Positions 1-8,515 of a stretch of DNA of 64,000 nucleotides are shown here, piece after piece (the stretch's first letter is position 1; each line of letters begins with the position of its first letter). The DNA lies in IMG/VR virus record IMGVR_UViG_3300030406_003049, positions 1 to 64,000 of that record; one strand, written 5' to 3'. Origin of the DNA: a virus. Below the pieces are notes generated by a model. The model was not told the DNA's origin and searched no databases. It saw nothing but the letters and a program-made list of their open reading frames with translations. Made by a program: the position numbers and the translations under genes.

Positions 1-2
1 CT

Positions 3-95
3 CAAGGACAGATGAGTTATGAACCTCCACAAAGCGGATTAGGTTTAGGTAGTGCTATACAGAAAGGTGCGGCTTGGGCTAAATGGTTAATGTGA
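3..95 (+). CDS. C-terminal end of an upstream protein (partial)
   Basis: Open frame entering from the left edge and ending in TGA, 30 residues, ending in KWLM. It is glycine-rich and small. It stops 10 bases before the next gene, in the same direction, so it is probably the last part of a virion gene upstream. Nothing more can be said about its function. Confidence 0.55.
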   Translation, partial: QGQMSYEPPQSGLGLGSAIQKGAAWAKWLM

Positions 96-105
96 AGGTG
101 GTTTT

Positions 106-1848
106 TTGGCTCTAACCATTAATGTAGATTTGGGCGGTAGAACACCCGAACCTATTACATGGTCTAAAGAATTGGCTAAAAAAAAATTAATTGAATATTT
201 ATTTGTTGATTATTTAGATGAGCAAAAATATGGAAAAGAATATAATTTAATTAAGAGATTTAGTAGAATATATAGCCCTAAAAAGGTGGCTAAAAATAGC
301 AGGGCTTTGAAAGGATTTACTAAAAGTGCATATAAAGATATATTTAAAGAAGCATTAACTTCTATTGAAGGAGAAAAAATAGAACAACTAATTGAGCCAT
401 TAGAACTAAAAAAAGAATTTGAAGAATTTACTAAAAGCGAGAAAGGTAAAGAAGTCATAAAAGAAGAGATTAATGATTTGTCCGATAAAGTTCTTGCTAG
501 AATATATGAAGATACAGAAAAAATGAAAAGTGCTGAACTTGAAAAAGATAGAGGGCTTTCCGAAGATGAAGCAGAAGCCTACTTTACAAAAATAATGGAA
601 GTTGAAGATAAAAGAATAAAAGAAGATTTAGTAAGAAAATATACTATAGACGGTATAGACGACTTTGGTAAAAACAAAGAAAATATTAAACTCAAAAAAC
701 TTAAACAATTAGGATTTAAGGATATAGGATTAATTAGTAAAAAGAAAAAAGAGTCTCTTCTCGGTGATGATGGAGGAAGACTTAGCCTTGAGGACACCAA
801 AGATATTTACGGAGATTCAGCATATAGATTTCAAAAAGTTCTTTTTGGTAAAGATGAAGCCTTTGGTGGAGAAAAAGATGCTACAGGCGAAGAATTAAAA
901 TCAGTAAGTGATGCACTTATGATTAAGTTTGGCTATGAATGGGAACAGAAAAATGAAGATAAGGTTAAACAATATCAAGAATTACAGAAACCGTTTTTAA
1001 AATTAAAAAAGATTATTGATAGATATAGAGATGTGTTAATGCGTGAAGTTGAACCTATGTTAGAAGGCGAAGATGAAGAAGCAAAATCACTACAAGAAAT
1101 ATACAACCTTTACTCTAGGGGCAATAAAAAACTAGACGCTGACTATACAATTACATTAGATGGTAAACTACAAGGAATACCGGAAGCACTAGGAGAATTA
1201 TTCTTGGCGGTATTTCCCGACGAACCCGCAGGTTCTAAAGTTTATGAAGAACACAAAAATGTTTTAAAATTAATAACAATGATAGGTAGAAAAAAGCGTA
1301 GTTTTGTTTCAAGAGATACAGATAAAAATGACTACAAGGTAGATATACTTAGAGTTGAAAAAGACGCAGATGGAAAAAATATTACAGTTTCTACTCTTAA
1401 AGAACAAATAAATAAGATTCAAAAAGAAAAAACCCAATATGCTAAAGCCGAAATTAAAGAATTAGAAGAGAAAACAATAGGGTATGAAGTTAAACCAAGT
1501 AGGGCATTACAAAAGAAAGCAAGTAAAATGTTTGACAGTAAAAAAGAAGTATTTGATTTTTTCAAAAGCCAACTAACAGATTTGAATGCAGTATATTTTA
1601 TACAACTTACAATAAAAAATAAACAGGAAAAAGGCAAGAGTAAGGGCTACAGTATTAGGTCTAATAAAGATGAAGGAAAATCGGAAATGATTAAAAAGAA
1701 AATTGTCTTTGAAAGAAGTTTTGCTAGTAGTGTTGCTAGAGTAAGTAGAGAAAATAAAACCGACTATAAAGAAATACAAAAAGCAAGTGGCTTAATTAAC
1801 AATCTTAAGAGAGGACTAAATTTATTAAGAAACACAGGAAGTGAATAA
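106..1848 (+). CDS. Large charged, helical virion-region protein of unknown function
   Basis: A 580-residue protein very rich in Lys and Glu, with long helical, coiled-coil-like stretches and no membrane segment or known motif. The start is a TTG with AAGGTGG upstream; no ATG is available near the 5' end. It ends in TAA two bases before the ATG of the connector-like gene. Position just before connector and tail genes suggests a head or head-tail role (scaffold, internal or decoration protein), but this is inference from order only. I do not recognise the family. Confidence 0.75.
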   Translation: MALTINVDLGGRTPEPITWSKELAKKKLIEYLFVDYLDEQKYGKEYNLIKRFSRIYSPKKVAKNSRALKGFTKSAYKDIFKEALTSIEGEKIEQLIEPLELKKEFEEFTKSEKGKEVIKEEINDLSDKVLARIYEDTEKMKSAELEKDRGLSEDEAEAYFTKIMEVEDKRIKEDLVRKYTIDGIDDFGKNKENIKLKKLKQLGFKDIGLISKKKKESLLGDDGGRLSLEDTKDIYGDSAYRFQKVLFGKDEAFGGEKDATGEELKSVSDALMIKFGYEWEQKNEDKVKQYQELQKPFLKLKKIIDRYRDVLMREVEPMLEGEDEEAKSLQEIYNLYSRGNKKLDADYTITLDGKLQGIPEALGELFLAVFPDEPAGSKVYEEHKNVLKLITMIGRKKRSFVSRDTDKNDYKVDILRVEKDADGKNITVSTLKEQINKIQKEKTQYAKAEIKELEEKTIGYEVKPSRALQKKASKMFDSKKEVFDFFKSQLTDLNAVYFIQLTIKNKQEKGKSKGYSIRSNKDEGKSEMIKKKIVFERSFASSVARVSRENKTDYKEIQKASGLINNLKRGLNLLRNTGSE

Positions 1849-1849
1849 T

Positions 1850-2968
1850 ATGGCGATAGCATCATCACCAAGCGACTATACCTCTATTGATGTAGATTAT
1901 TCAGTAGGTAAAGGATATTATACAGATAAAGATGCAGTATCGGACATGCTACAAGTCCCTGCGTTTACATCTTCAACATATCCTAGTCAAGCCCAAGTTG
2001 GTAAGATTATAAAAAATATAGAAGGCATAGTTGATGATAAAGTAAAGAGGTCATATAGGCCAATTATTCACAAAGATGAGTTTCATGATTTTGAATTTGT
2101 TAGACACCCAATGCAAGCATATTATGGTGGCTATGTTGGCTTCATACAATTAGCCACAATGAAACTAAAGAAAGTAATATCTTTGAAAGTCTGGCAGGGA
2201 AATAGTTATCAAGAATTGGCTTCGGCTCAAGCAAGCATAACATTACACCCCGACGACTTTCATAAACTTAGGAGTATAACTTTACAACTTCCTAATAATG
2301 GAGATACATTCACTTTGTTTCATCATGGAGAAGGTGCTATGTCAGCGCATAATACATTTGATAGTAGATTTGGAGCAAAAACAACGGCAAGGGATATTTG
2401 TCATTTAATTAATGAGGAGTTTCCTGCGAATACTGCTCAATTTACAGGGGCAAATAGAGAGAAAGAGAGGTCTTCTTCTCCTAACAATTTAAGTGTAAGT
2501 GATTTCTTTTATGCTTCTATTGACCCCGATAATGGATATAAAATTAACATTTCAAGTTTGTTAGCAGGAGAAGATGGTTCGGGTTGCACTATAACACTAG
2601 CAGATAAAGCAGGACAAAACTCTCAATCATCTTCGGAAGCATTTACAGACATGCAAGACATGAAAAGATTAGGTAGTTTTTGGAGCATTAAAGATGATGG
2701 GAGAATATTTTTCTTAAGGGACTATCCTTATCATACTCAAAACTCAATTATAATTACTTATGTTGCGGGTTCTTCAAGAGTTCCTTCGGCTATACATAAA
2801 GCAACCACAATGTTAGTTGCGGCTGAATTGTTGCGACATGACGACCAAACAATAATGATTGCTGAAACTGGCGGTAATATTTCAACTAAAGAAAAGTATG
2901 ACATTCTAACAAAAGAGGCTATGGACATACTGAAAGGAAAGGGTGATTTAGTTTATTTAATTGAGTGA
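1850..2968 (+). CDS. Head-tail connector (adaptor)-like protein
   Basis: 372 residues. The true start is the ATG at 1850 behind GGAAGTGAATAAT; the in-frame GTG nine bases upstream is part of that ribosome site. The N-terminal ~60 residues (TDKDAVSDML..., then a helix ending in VDDKVKRSYRP) and the C-terminal helix with AIHKATTMLVAAELL resemble the two ends of phage head-completion adaptors (gp6/gp15 type). Between them lies a long beta-rich insertion of roughly 200 residues, which makes it far longer than the usual ~110-residue adaptor. It sits directly before the tail-completion and tail-tube candidates, where an adaptor is expected. Family assignment is by pattern only. Confidence 0.5.
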   Translation: MAIASSPSDYTSIDVDYSVGKGYYTDKDAVSDMLQVPAFTSSTYPSQAQVGKIIKNIEGIVDDKVKRSYRPIIHKDEFHDFEFVRHPMQAYYGGYVGFIQLATMKLKKVISLKVWQGNSYQELASAQASITLHPDDFHKLRSITLQLPNNGDTFTLFHHGEGAMSAHNTFDSRFGAKTTARDICHLINEEFPANTAQFTGANREKERSSSPNNLSVSDFFYASIDPDNGYKINISSLLAGEDGSGCTITLADKAGQNSQSSSEAFTDMQDMKRLGSFWSIKDDGRIFFLRDYPYHTQNSIIITYVAGSSRVPSAIHKATTMLVAAELLRHDDQTIMIAETGGNISTKEKYDILTKEAMDILKGKGDLVYLIE

Positions 2969-2973
2969 TTTGT

Positions 2974-3171
2974 ATGCAAGAAATACAGATGTTCAAGAAA
3001 TTTTTAGAAATAGAAATGGAAAGACAAAAAGCCATGCAAGAACTTTCCGAAATATTAGGTATTGATATTAGTTTTAGTAAAGATGAAATGATTAAAAATG
3101 CACAAGAAAACTTTAGCAGGGCAATATCTCAAAAAATAAGTGATGATTTTAAAAAGGCATTGAGGCGATAA
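2974..3171 (+). CDS. Small helical protein
   Basis: 65 residues from ATG 2974, which follows GAGTGATTTGT; a GTG at 2965 overlapping the previous stop is an alternative start adding three residues. Predicted all-helical and highly charged, no motif. It lies between the connector-like gene and the tail-completion candidate, one base before the next ATG, so it is presumably co-translated with virion genes. Function unknown. Confidence 0.6.
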   Translation: MQEIQMFKKFLEIEMERQKAMQELSEILGIDISFSKDEMIKNAQENFSRAISQKISDDFKKALRR

Positions 3172-3172
3172 A

Positions 3173-3682
3173 ATGGACGAGGTTAGTTTACTCATTGATT
3201 TAGTTTCAAGTAAATGGAGTTCTTCTGTCACCACTTTAATTAGCGAAGGAAAGATAACTGCCGACCATGCAGGAACTCCTAACTTTGTTGATGTTAGAAC
3301 ATTGGATAAGAATAGAGGAGTTAGATATGATTTAACCGCCAAAGATGTAATTATATTTTTTGAGGATTCACAAAATTTAGAATATCCAACTATTCATTTT
3401 GATGTAAGGCATGAAACTTATTCATTTACTATGCACATAAGAACCATACATGACGAAAGAGCAGGAACAGATGCTAGTTTTGGTAAAGACAGGCTAAAGG
3501 CTTTATACTTGATAGCCCGTCATACGCTTGAGCGAGGTCGTAAGGGACATACTGCAAGTGATGGTTCTAAATTCAATCAAATATTTGTAGGTTCAAGAAG
3601 TGAAAGCAACGATAGAGCAAAGAGGTTATTCGGATATAAATTAACGGTAGAGGCAAAACGATTCGCATTAAGTATTCCCTAG
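3173..3682 (+). CDS. Tail-completion/terminator-like protein
   Basis: 169 residues. An N-terminal helix (LLIDLVSSKW) is followed by alternating strands, then a helix with FGKDRLKALYLIARHTLE and a last beta strand (FGYKLTVEAKRFAL). Size, alpha/beta layout and place between the connector and the tail tube fit the gpU/neck-terminator class that caps the tail tube. No sequence signature proves it; the call rests on synteny of siphovirus modules. Confidence 0.45.
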   Translation: MDEVSLLIDLVSSKWSSSVTTLISEGKITADHAGTPNFVDVRTLDKNRGVRYDLTAKDVIIFFEDSQNLEYPTIHFDVRHETYSFTMHIRTIHDERAGTDASFGKDRLKALYLIARHTLERGRKGHTASDGSKFNQIFVGSRSESNDRAKRLFGYKLTVEAKRFALSIP

Positions 3683-3712
3683 TAAGTTTGTAAGGAGAGG
3701 GGAGATGAAAGC

Positions 3713-5278
3713 ATGGTAGTAAATGAAGAAATATTTGTAGGAAGTGGAGCGACACTAAGTTTTGTTCCCGAAGTAGATTATTATATTAAAAAAACAGCAG
3801 TTAGCGGTGATGAATCAACAATTACTTTTCATGGCGACCAAGCACATTTCCGTTTAATAAAAGACTTATATGTTGGTTGCACCATTGATAGATTTGATAA
3901 TAATAATGTATTAAAATCAACACATACTATTACTGGTAATTCGGGTAGTTCTGCTTCTTCGGCTACAATAACTTTTACCCCTACTGCAAAATCAACCGCC
4001 ACTAATGACTACTATGTTATTAGAGGCTATGGCGCACCATGTCCTGCTCCTGCACAAAATAGTAAATCTACATTAAACGCTGATAATTTTATTGGTTTAG
4101 TAGAATCAGCAACATTCCCAAACTTAGAAGTAGAAATGAAACAATTGAATTTAAATTTAGGTGGAACAAGAAACTTTACTCATCAGTATAAAGGAATAGA
4201 AACTGCTAGTGGTGGAAATATTGCTTTGATTGCTAATCAGGGCCATTGGCTATATTATGCTCTTGGGAGATGCACCGCTACAACTATTCCTGCCGGAATT
4301 AGGTCAGCCGCTACCGCAGGTAGTTTTTCTGCTCCATATACTGTAAATAGTGCAGATGCTAATACTTTCTTACACGATGATACTTCACACATTGAAGATG
4401 GCCCTATATTTTATAGAACAATAGGAAATAGTATTACTCCTCCACTAATGCCGACAGACACAACAGTAGGACAATTAGTGGCTTTGGCTTCTTTGTCAGC
4501 AGGTAATTTTGCTACTAACTTTATCACTTATACGATTAATGAACAAGACACTTCAAAACTTCCTTCATTTGCTTTAGAACAATCTATTTCAAAAACTGAT
4601 ACAAACTTACTAACTGATATAGATTCAGCCGCAACAGAAAGTCATAACTTTGTCCGTATTGCTAGAGGAAATAGAGTCAATACTCTAACAATAACCGCTA
4701 ATGAAAATGAAGAAGTTAAAATGACTATGGACTTAAACAGTAGTGCGGTAAATGCTTTAGACATTGATGAAGAAATGTATGCTAGAAACAATGTTGCCGA
4801 TGTAGAAAATTTCAGCAATAGAAAGAATGCTCAAGCAGGACACCTAGAACCATTCTTTTTCAGTGATGGTATTTTTAGTGCCTTTGGACATACTTTCTTG
4901 AAAATAACTAACTTTACTTTAACTATCAACAATAACATACAAGATAAAAGATTTGTTGGAGTAGGCAGTAAATCGGTTAAACAAGGAATACCTGCACAAA
5001 GAACATACGAACTAACTTTTACTGCGTTAGTCACTGACGATAGATTGTTTAGAGAATTGTTAAATCAAGCAGAAGATACAACAAACGATATTACTTTGCA
5101 GTTTGATAAGAGCAACGGAGAACAAATAAAATTAGTTTTTGAGAATGCTTTTACTAGTGCGGCTAACTTTACTATACCCGACGATAAAGGGCCAATAACA
5201 GTAGAGGCCACTATAATGCCTAGAGGATTAAAGACTAATGGTTGCACAATTATTACTCATGCAGGTTTGATGGGGTGA
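3713..5278 (+). CDS. Major tail tube protein candidate
   Basis: 521 residues, start ATG after a GGAGAGGGGAGAT purine run. Rich in beta strands and in Thr/Ser/Asn, few Cys, no membrane segment. The C-terminal part (LTFTALVTDDRLFRELLNQA, then ITLQFDKSNG and a final EATIMPRGL) has the pattern of tail tube subunits, in which a long helix-loop separates strands of the sandwich. It is about twice the size of a minimal tube protein, so an extra surface domain is likely in the first half. It is followed by a tiny Lys-rich protein and the frameshifting tail chaperone, the usual order in siphoviruses. Confidence 0.6.
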   Translation: MVVNEEIFVGSGATLSFVPEVDYYIKKTAVSGDESTITFHGDQAHFRLIKDLYVGCTIDRFDNNNVLKSTHTITGNSGSSASSATITFTPTAKSTATNDYYVIRGYGAPCPAPAQNSKSTLNADNFIGLVESATFPNLEVEMKQLNLNLGGTRNFTHQYKGIETASGGNIALIANQGHWLYYALGRCTATTIPAGIRSAATAGSFSAPYTVNSADANTFLHDDTSHIEDGPIFYRTIGNSITPPLMPTDTTVGQLVALASLSAGNFATNFITYTINEQDTSKLPSFALEQSISKTDTNLLTDIDSAATESHNFVRIARGNRVNTLTITANENEEVKMTMDLNSSAVNALDIDEEMYARNNVADVENFSNRKNAQAGHLEPFFFSDGIFSAFGHTFLKITNFTLTINNNIQDKRFVGVGSKSVKQGIPAQRTYELTFTALVTDDRLFRELLNQAEDTTNDITLQFDKSNGEQIKLVFENAFTSAANFTIPDDKGPITVEATIMPRGLKTNGCTIITHAGLMG

Positions 5279-5282
5279 TTGA

Positions 5283-5399
5283 ATGGGTCAAGGATATTCA
5301 TATAGAGATTTACTTCAAGAAAAATCTAAGAAAAAGGCTAAACCAAAAGCCGCTAAGAAGGCTAAGGAGGAGAAAAAAGAAACTCCAAAAGCCGAGTAA
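5283..5399 (+). CDS. Lys/Ala-rich microprotein after the tail tube gene
   Basis: 38 residues, start ATG after GGGGTGATTGA. After a short N-terminal helix (YSYRDLLQEK) the protein is nearly all Lys, Ala and Glu. Such a basic low-complexity tail could bind DNA or coat an acidic surface, but no function is known. Spacing and ribosome site make it a credible gene. Confidence 0.55.
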   Translation: MGQGYSYRDLLQEKSKKKAKPKAAKKAKEEKKETPKAE

Positions 5400-5408
5400 T
5401 TATAAATT

Positions 5409-5448
5409 CCACCAACACCGTTTGTTTGTTTGTTGGTTTTGAAGGTGG
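5409..5448 (+). promoter_or_regulatory. Possible RNA hairpin overlapping the tail chaperone ribosome site
   Basis: ACCAACA (5411-5417) pairs with TGTTGGT (5431-5437) across a TTTG-repeat loop; alternatively CCACC (5409-5413) pairs with the ribosome site GGTGG (5444-5448) of the next gene. The two pairings exclude each other, so this could tune translation of the chaperone. Short stems, hence low confidence. Confidence 0.3.
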
Positions 5449-5453
5449 ATAAT

Positions 5454-5819
5454 ATGACTGAAAAGAAAGTGATTAAAGATAAGAATGTGCTATTTGCACT
5501 ACAAGAGCCTACGCTACATTATGTTAAAGTAGCACCCGACCAAGAAGAATATCTAAAAGTGTGGGTAAAAGAACCCACATGGTTAGAGGCTGAAAAGGCC
5601 ATGAATAGCATGATGAAATTAGATGCTAAAACCCAAGATGTAGATATTGATATTAACGCCATGTATCGTTATATGGTTGAAAATTTCATATCAAAAACAG
5701 AACCCTCCCTCTCCACTATTGACATGTTAAGGTTAAGTCCTTATGTCGGTAATCAATTAAAAGAAATACTACCTAATCCTATGACTGTTTTACAGGAGGA
5801 CAACGAAAAAAAGGAATAA
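5454..5819 (+). CDS. Tail assembly chaperone, short (G-type) product
   Basis: 121 residues from ATG 5454, with GAAGGTGGATAAT in front. Acidic, helical protein (MYRYMVENFISK; TIDMLRLSPYV) lying between the tail tube and the tape measure, the place of lambda gpG and its analogues, which hold the tape measure protein during tail assembly. The last codons contain an A AAA AAG slippery heptamer, and a long open -1 frame follows, giving a longer GT-type product. Order, size and frameshift together make the call strong although the sequence itself is not recognisable. Confidence 0.75.
   Translation: MTEKKVIKDKNVLFALQEPTLHYVKVAPDQEEYLKVWVKEPTWLEAEKAMNSMMKLDAKTQDVDIDINAMYRYMVENFISKTEPSLSTIDMLRLSPYVGNQLKEILPNPMTVLQEDNEKKE
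5807..5813 (+). promoter_or_regulatory. Programmed -1 ribosomal frameshift site (A AAA AAG)
   Basis: The zero frame reads GAA AAA AAG GAA TAA. Slipping back one base on AAA AAG re-pairs both tRNAs fully, the same heptamer as in bacterial dnaX, and the stop lies only two codons downstream. The -1 frame then stays open to 6026. Confidence 0.8.
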
Positions 5820-6028
5820 TTGAGAATACTATTAGGGGAAAGCCTAGCGACCCCAAAACAGTATTCTTAATTTTGACTTATACATTGGCTAGTGCTTTAT
5901 CTATAAGTCCTTTAGAAATATACAAAATGCCGACAAGTCTTGTTATGGACTTGTTAATGGTTCACGGAAGTATGGAAAAGATTAAACAGGAAGAATTAGA
6001 CAAGGTAAAACGACAAGCAGGGATTTAG
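5813..6028 (+). CDS. Frameshift extension (T-part) of the tail assembly chaperone
   Basis: After the slip, translation continues for 71 codons to TAG at 6026-6028, giving a fusion of about 191 residues from 5454. The extension is hydrophobic-helical (TVFLILTYTLASAL, LVMDLLMVHGSMEK) and ends in a charged helix, like T-domains that contact the tail tube. It has no good start of its own, and the tape measure ATG is at 6030, one base after its stop. Confidence 0.8.
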   Translation, partial: GIIENTIRGKPSDPKTVFLILTYTLASALSISPLEIYKMPTSLVMDLLMVHGSMEKIKQEELDKVKRQAGI

Positions 6029-6029
6029 T

Positions 6030-7838
6030 ATGGCCGATGATGAAGTTGTCAAACTTGTAGGCAATCTAAATGATTTAAATTCTGTTTCCTATAAAGCGGG
6101 ACTAGAGTTTAGGGGTCTTACTAAGCGTCTTATCGTAATGTCCGATAGTGTATCGGGCGCAGGTAAAAAATGGACTATTTTTGCTAGGCTTGTTTCCGGT
6201 AGTCCACTATGGAGATTACAAAATAAAGTTAGGGCGTTTGTTGATTCTTTAGCATTAATGGAGGAGGCTTCAAGAAAAAATACGGAAGCCCAAAAAGCGG
6301 CTGATGAACAAGTAATAAATTTAGTTAAGAGTCAGCGAATGCTAACTAAAGTAGAAGAAGAAGGGGCTAATGCAGGAAAAACACAAGTAAAAATTATACA
6401 GGAACAACTTAAATTACTAAAACACCATTTAGACTATCAAGAACAATATGGCGATTCTATATCTAATAATTTATTGATTGAGAAAAGAATAGAAGAACTA
6501 ATGAACGAGGCTAATACAGAACGAAGGGAAGCAATACAAAATACAGTTGCTTTCAATAAAGCCTTATTATTAGGAAAAAGCGACTTAGAAGCATATGCAG
6601 AAGGAATGGAAGAACTAATAGCAAAAGCAGACCAAATGCAAGAGACTTTTGAAGATGCACAAAAGGCCGCTAAACTCGCTGAAAATCTAAAGATAAGAGA
6701 TATGAGCGACCCGAAAGAAGCAAAGAAAAGAAAAGAAGGAGTAAAAGCGGCAAGAGAACAGTTCGGAAGTTTCTTTAGTAAGGAAAAAGGAACAGAACAA
6801 AAAGAATTTATAGAAATGTTAGCAGAAAGAAAGAAAGATGAAAAATCTTTTGGAGGAAAAGCACTATTCTTTCTACAAAAGAAAAGACAACAAATGTTTA
6901 ATTTTACTGTAAAATACCAAAAGTTCATGCTAGGCGTTGGAAAAATGGCTAGACCAGTTCTAAATTATGCCTTTAAGGTAATGATTATGATTATGTTAGG
7001 TATTGTCGCTTTCTTAGCCTTTGCTAAAATAGCCTACGAAGCCTTTGGATTTTTACAAGAATTTGGTGTCTTTGAAGACCTTAAGAGAATAGGAATGTTA
7101 GTTCTTGATACGGCTAAAAATATTATAGGATTAATAATGGCCGTTGTCAGTGGAGATGTATATAAGTTCATAGAACATGGAGAAAAGATAGTTAAAAATA
7201 TAATAGCCATAGGAATATTAGCAGTTGCGGCAATATTAAAAACACTATTCGCATTAGCAGTAGGGGCATTTTATAGCATAATAGATTTCATAGAGAAATT
7301 AAAAGATGATAAAGACTTACGAAATAAAGTGTTTGAAATTATCATGAAAGCCGGTGTTTTATTGCTTGCCGCATATTTTATTAAATATCTAGCAATAAAA
7401 CTTATGGAAATAGCCGCTATCTATGCACTTCCTGTATTAATAGGAGTTCTTCTTATAGCAGGAATAACTGCTCTCTTGTATAAAATCGTTAAGGACTTTA
7501 AAATAGGTAGAGTTTTTGAAGGTGCTAAAAAACTCGGAGGTAAAGTTAAAAGTTTTGTAAAAGACAAGATAATACCTAGAGCCACCGGAGGTATAGTAGG
7601 TAGTGGAGAAACAACTCTTGTTGGAGAAAGAGGGCCGGAATTAGTTAAATTACCCGCAGGTTCAAGAGTTCACACCAATGACGCAAGCAAGAAAATGGCG
7701 GGTCATACGATAAATAATACATTCAATATAACAGTTCATGGCGGTCTTTCTAATGTTCCTAAGTTGGCTGAACAATTAGGTAAAGAAATAGGCAATAAGA
7801 TAACGAGGCGAATATCCTCAAGCGGATTATTTAGGTGA
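6030..7838 (+). CDS. Tape measure protein
   Basis: 602 residues. The N-terminal 300 are long charged helices; roughly residues 300-490 hold several hydrophobic segments (VMIMIMLGIVAFLAFA, LLLAAYFIKYLA, VLIGVLLIAGITALLY). The C-terminus has the typical end of tape measures: TGGIVGSGETTLVGERGPEL, then PAGSRVHT. It sets tail length and passes into the host envelope during DNA delivery. At about 1.5 angstrom per helical residue it would suit a tail near 90 nm, a rough inference. It follows the frameshifting chaperone by one base. Confidence 0.85.
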   Translation: MADDEVVKLVGNLNDLNSVSYKAGLEFRGLTKRLIVMSDSVSGAGKKWTIFARLVSGSPLWRLQNKVRAFVDSLALMEEASRKNTEAQKAADEQVINLVKSQRMLTKVEEEGANAGKTQVKIIQEQLKLLKHHLDYQEQYGDSISNNLLIEKRIEELMNEANTERREAIQNTVAFNKALLLGKSDLEAYAEGMEELIAKADQMQETFEDAQKAAKLAENLKIRDMSDPKEAKKRKEGVKAAREQFGSFFSKEKGTEQKEFIEMLAERKKDEKSFGGKALFFLQKKRQQMFNFTVKYQKFMLGVGKMARPVLNYAFKVMIMIMLGIVAFLAFAKIAYEAFGFLQEFGVFEDLKRIGMLVLDTAKNIIGLIMAVVSGDVYKFIEHGEKIVKNIIAIGILAVAAILKTLFALAVGAFYSIIDFIEKLKDDKDLRNKVFEIIMKAGVLLLAAYFIKYLAIKLMEIAAIYALPVLIGVLLIAGITALLYKIVKDFKIGRVFEGAKKLGGKVKSFVKDKIIPRATGGIVGSGETTLVGERGPELVKLPAGSRVHTNDASKKMAGHTINNTFNITVHGGLSNVPKLAEQLGKEIGNKITRRISSSGLFR

Positions 7839-7844
7839 TGATAA

Positions 7845-8507
7845 ATGGGAAGCGTATATCTTAAACTGCAAAGACATTCTTCAAGTGATGGACTAAACAT
7901 AAATGTCATTGAGTTATTAACGACACAAGTTAGCATAAGTGTTAGTAAAACCATACCTGCTTTTGAAGTTCCTTTGTCCGGTGTTGCTACTGGTGAGTCA
8001 ATAACTGCGGCATTAGATTTAGGAATGGCTCAAAAAACAATATCACTTCAAGGAGTAATATTAGACCAAGTAGTTAAGAAAACTCATACTGATGGTGGAG
8101 AAATTAACACTAGTGTATTTACTGCACATGAGATTGCACAAATGATTGCTTCCGGTGTTGATTCAACAGGATTTGCTAAGAATCAAGCATTCAATGAATT
8201 AGTTGTTTTGATACCTTCTTTTGTTGATTCTAATTACAATCAAAGAATTGGTAAAAAAAGTTCATCTACTATTGTAGAGGGAGATGATAGGGACGAGGGA
8301 ACTTTAGTTCCGTTTAATTTTGCTTCAAGGGGAAGCAATAACGCTTTGGATAATTTAGGAGTTCCTGCTAAAATATCTTCTTTCCCCGATGCTGAAACAG
8401 ACACAGGATTAACAGGCTTCATTAGAAGTTTTAGTTGTGATATTAGCGCAGAAACCTTTGAATTAAGTTTCTCTTTAGAGTTCCAAACTGCTTTGATTGC
8501 TCCATAG
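7845..8507 (+). CDS. Distal tail/baseplate protein candidate
   Basis: 220 residues, beta-rich, beginning with strands (GSVYLKL; QVSISVSKTIPAF) and ending FELSFSLEFQTALIAP. The order after the tape measure is that of distal tail proteins (Dit-like), which form a hub ring at the tail tip. It starts six bases after the tape measure stop. No diagnostic motif, so the role is from order and fold impression. Confidence 0.5.
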   Translation: MGSVYLKLQRHSSSDGLNINVIELLTTQVSISVSKTIPAFEVPLSGVATGESITAALDLGMAQKTISLQGVILDQVVKKTHTDGGEINTSVFTAHEIAQMIASGVDSTGFAKNQAFNELVVLIPSFVDSNYNQRIGKKSSSTIVEGDDRDEGTLVPFNFASRGSNNALDNLGVPAKISSFPDAETDTGLTGFIRSFSCDISAETFELSFSLEFQTALIAP

Positions 8508-8515
8508 GTGATAGT

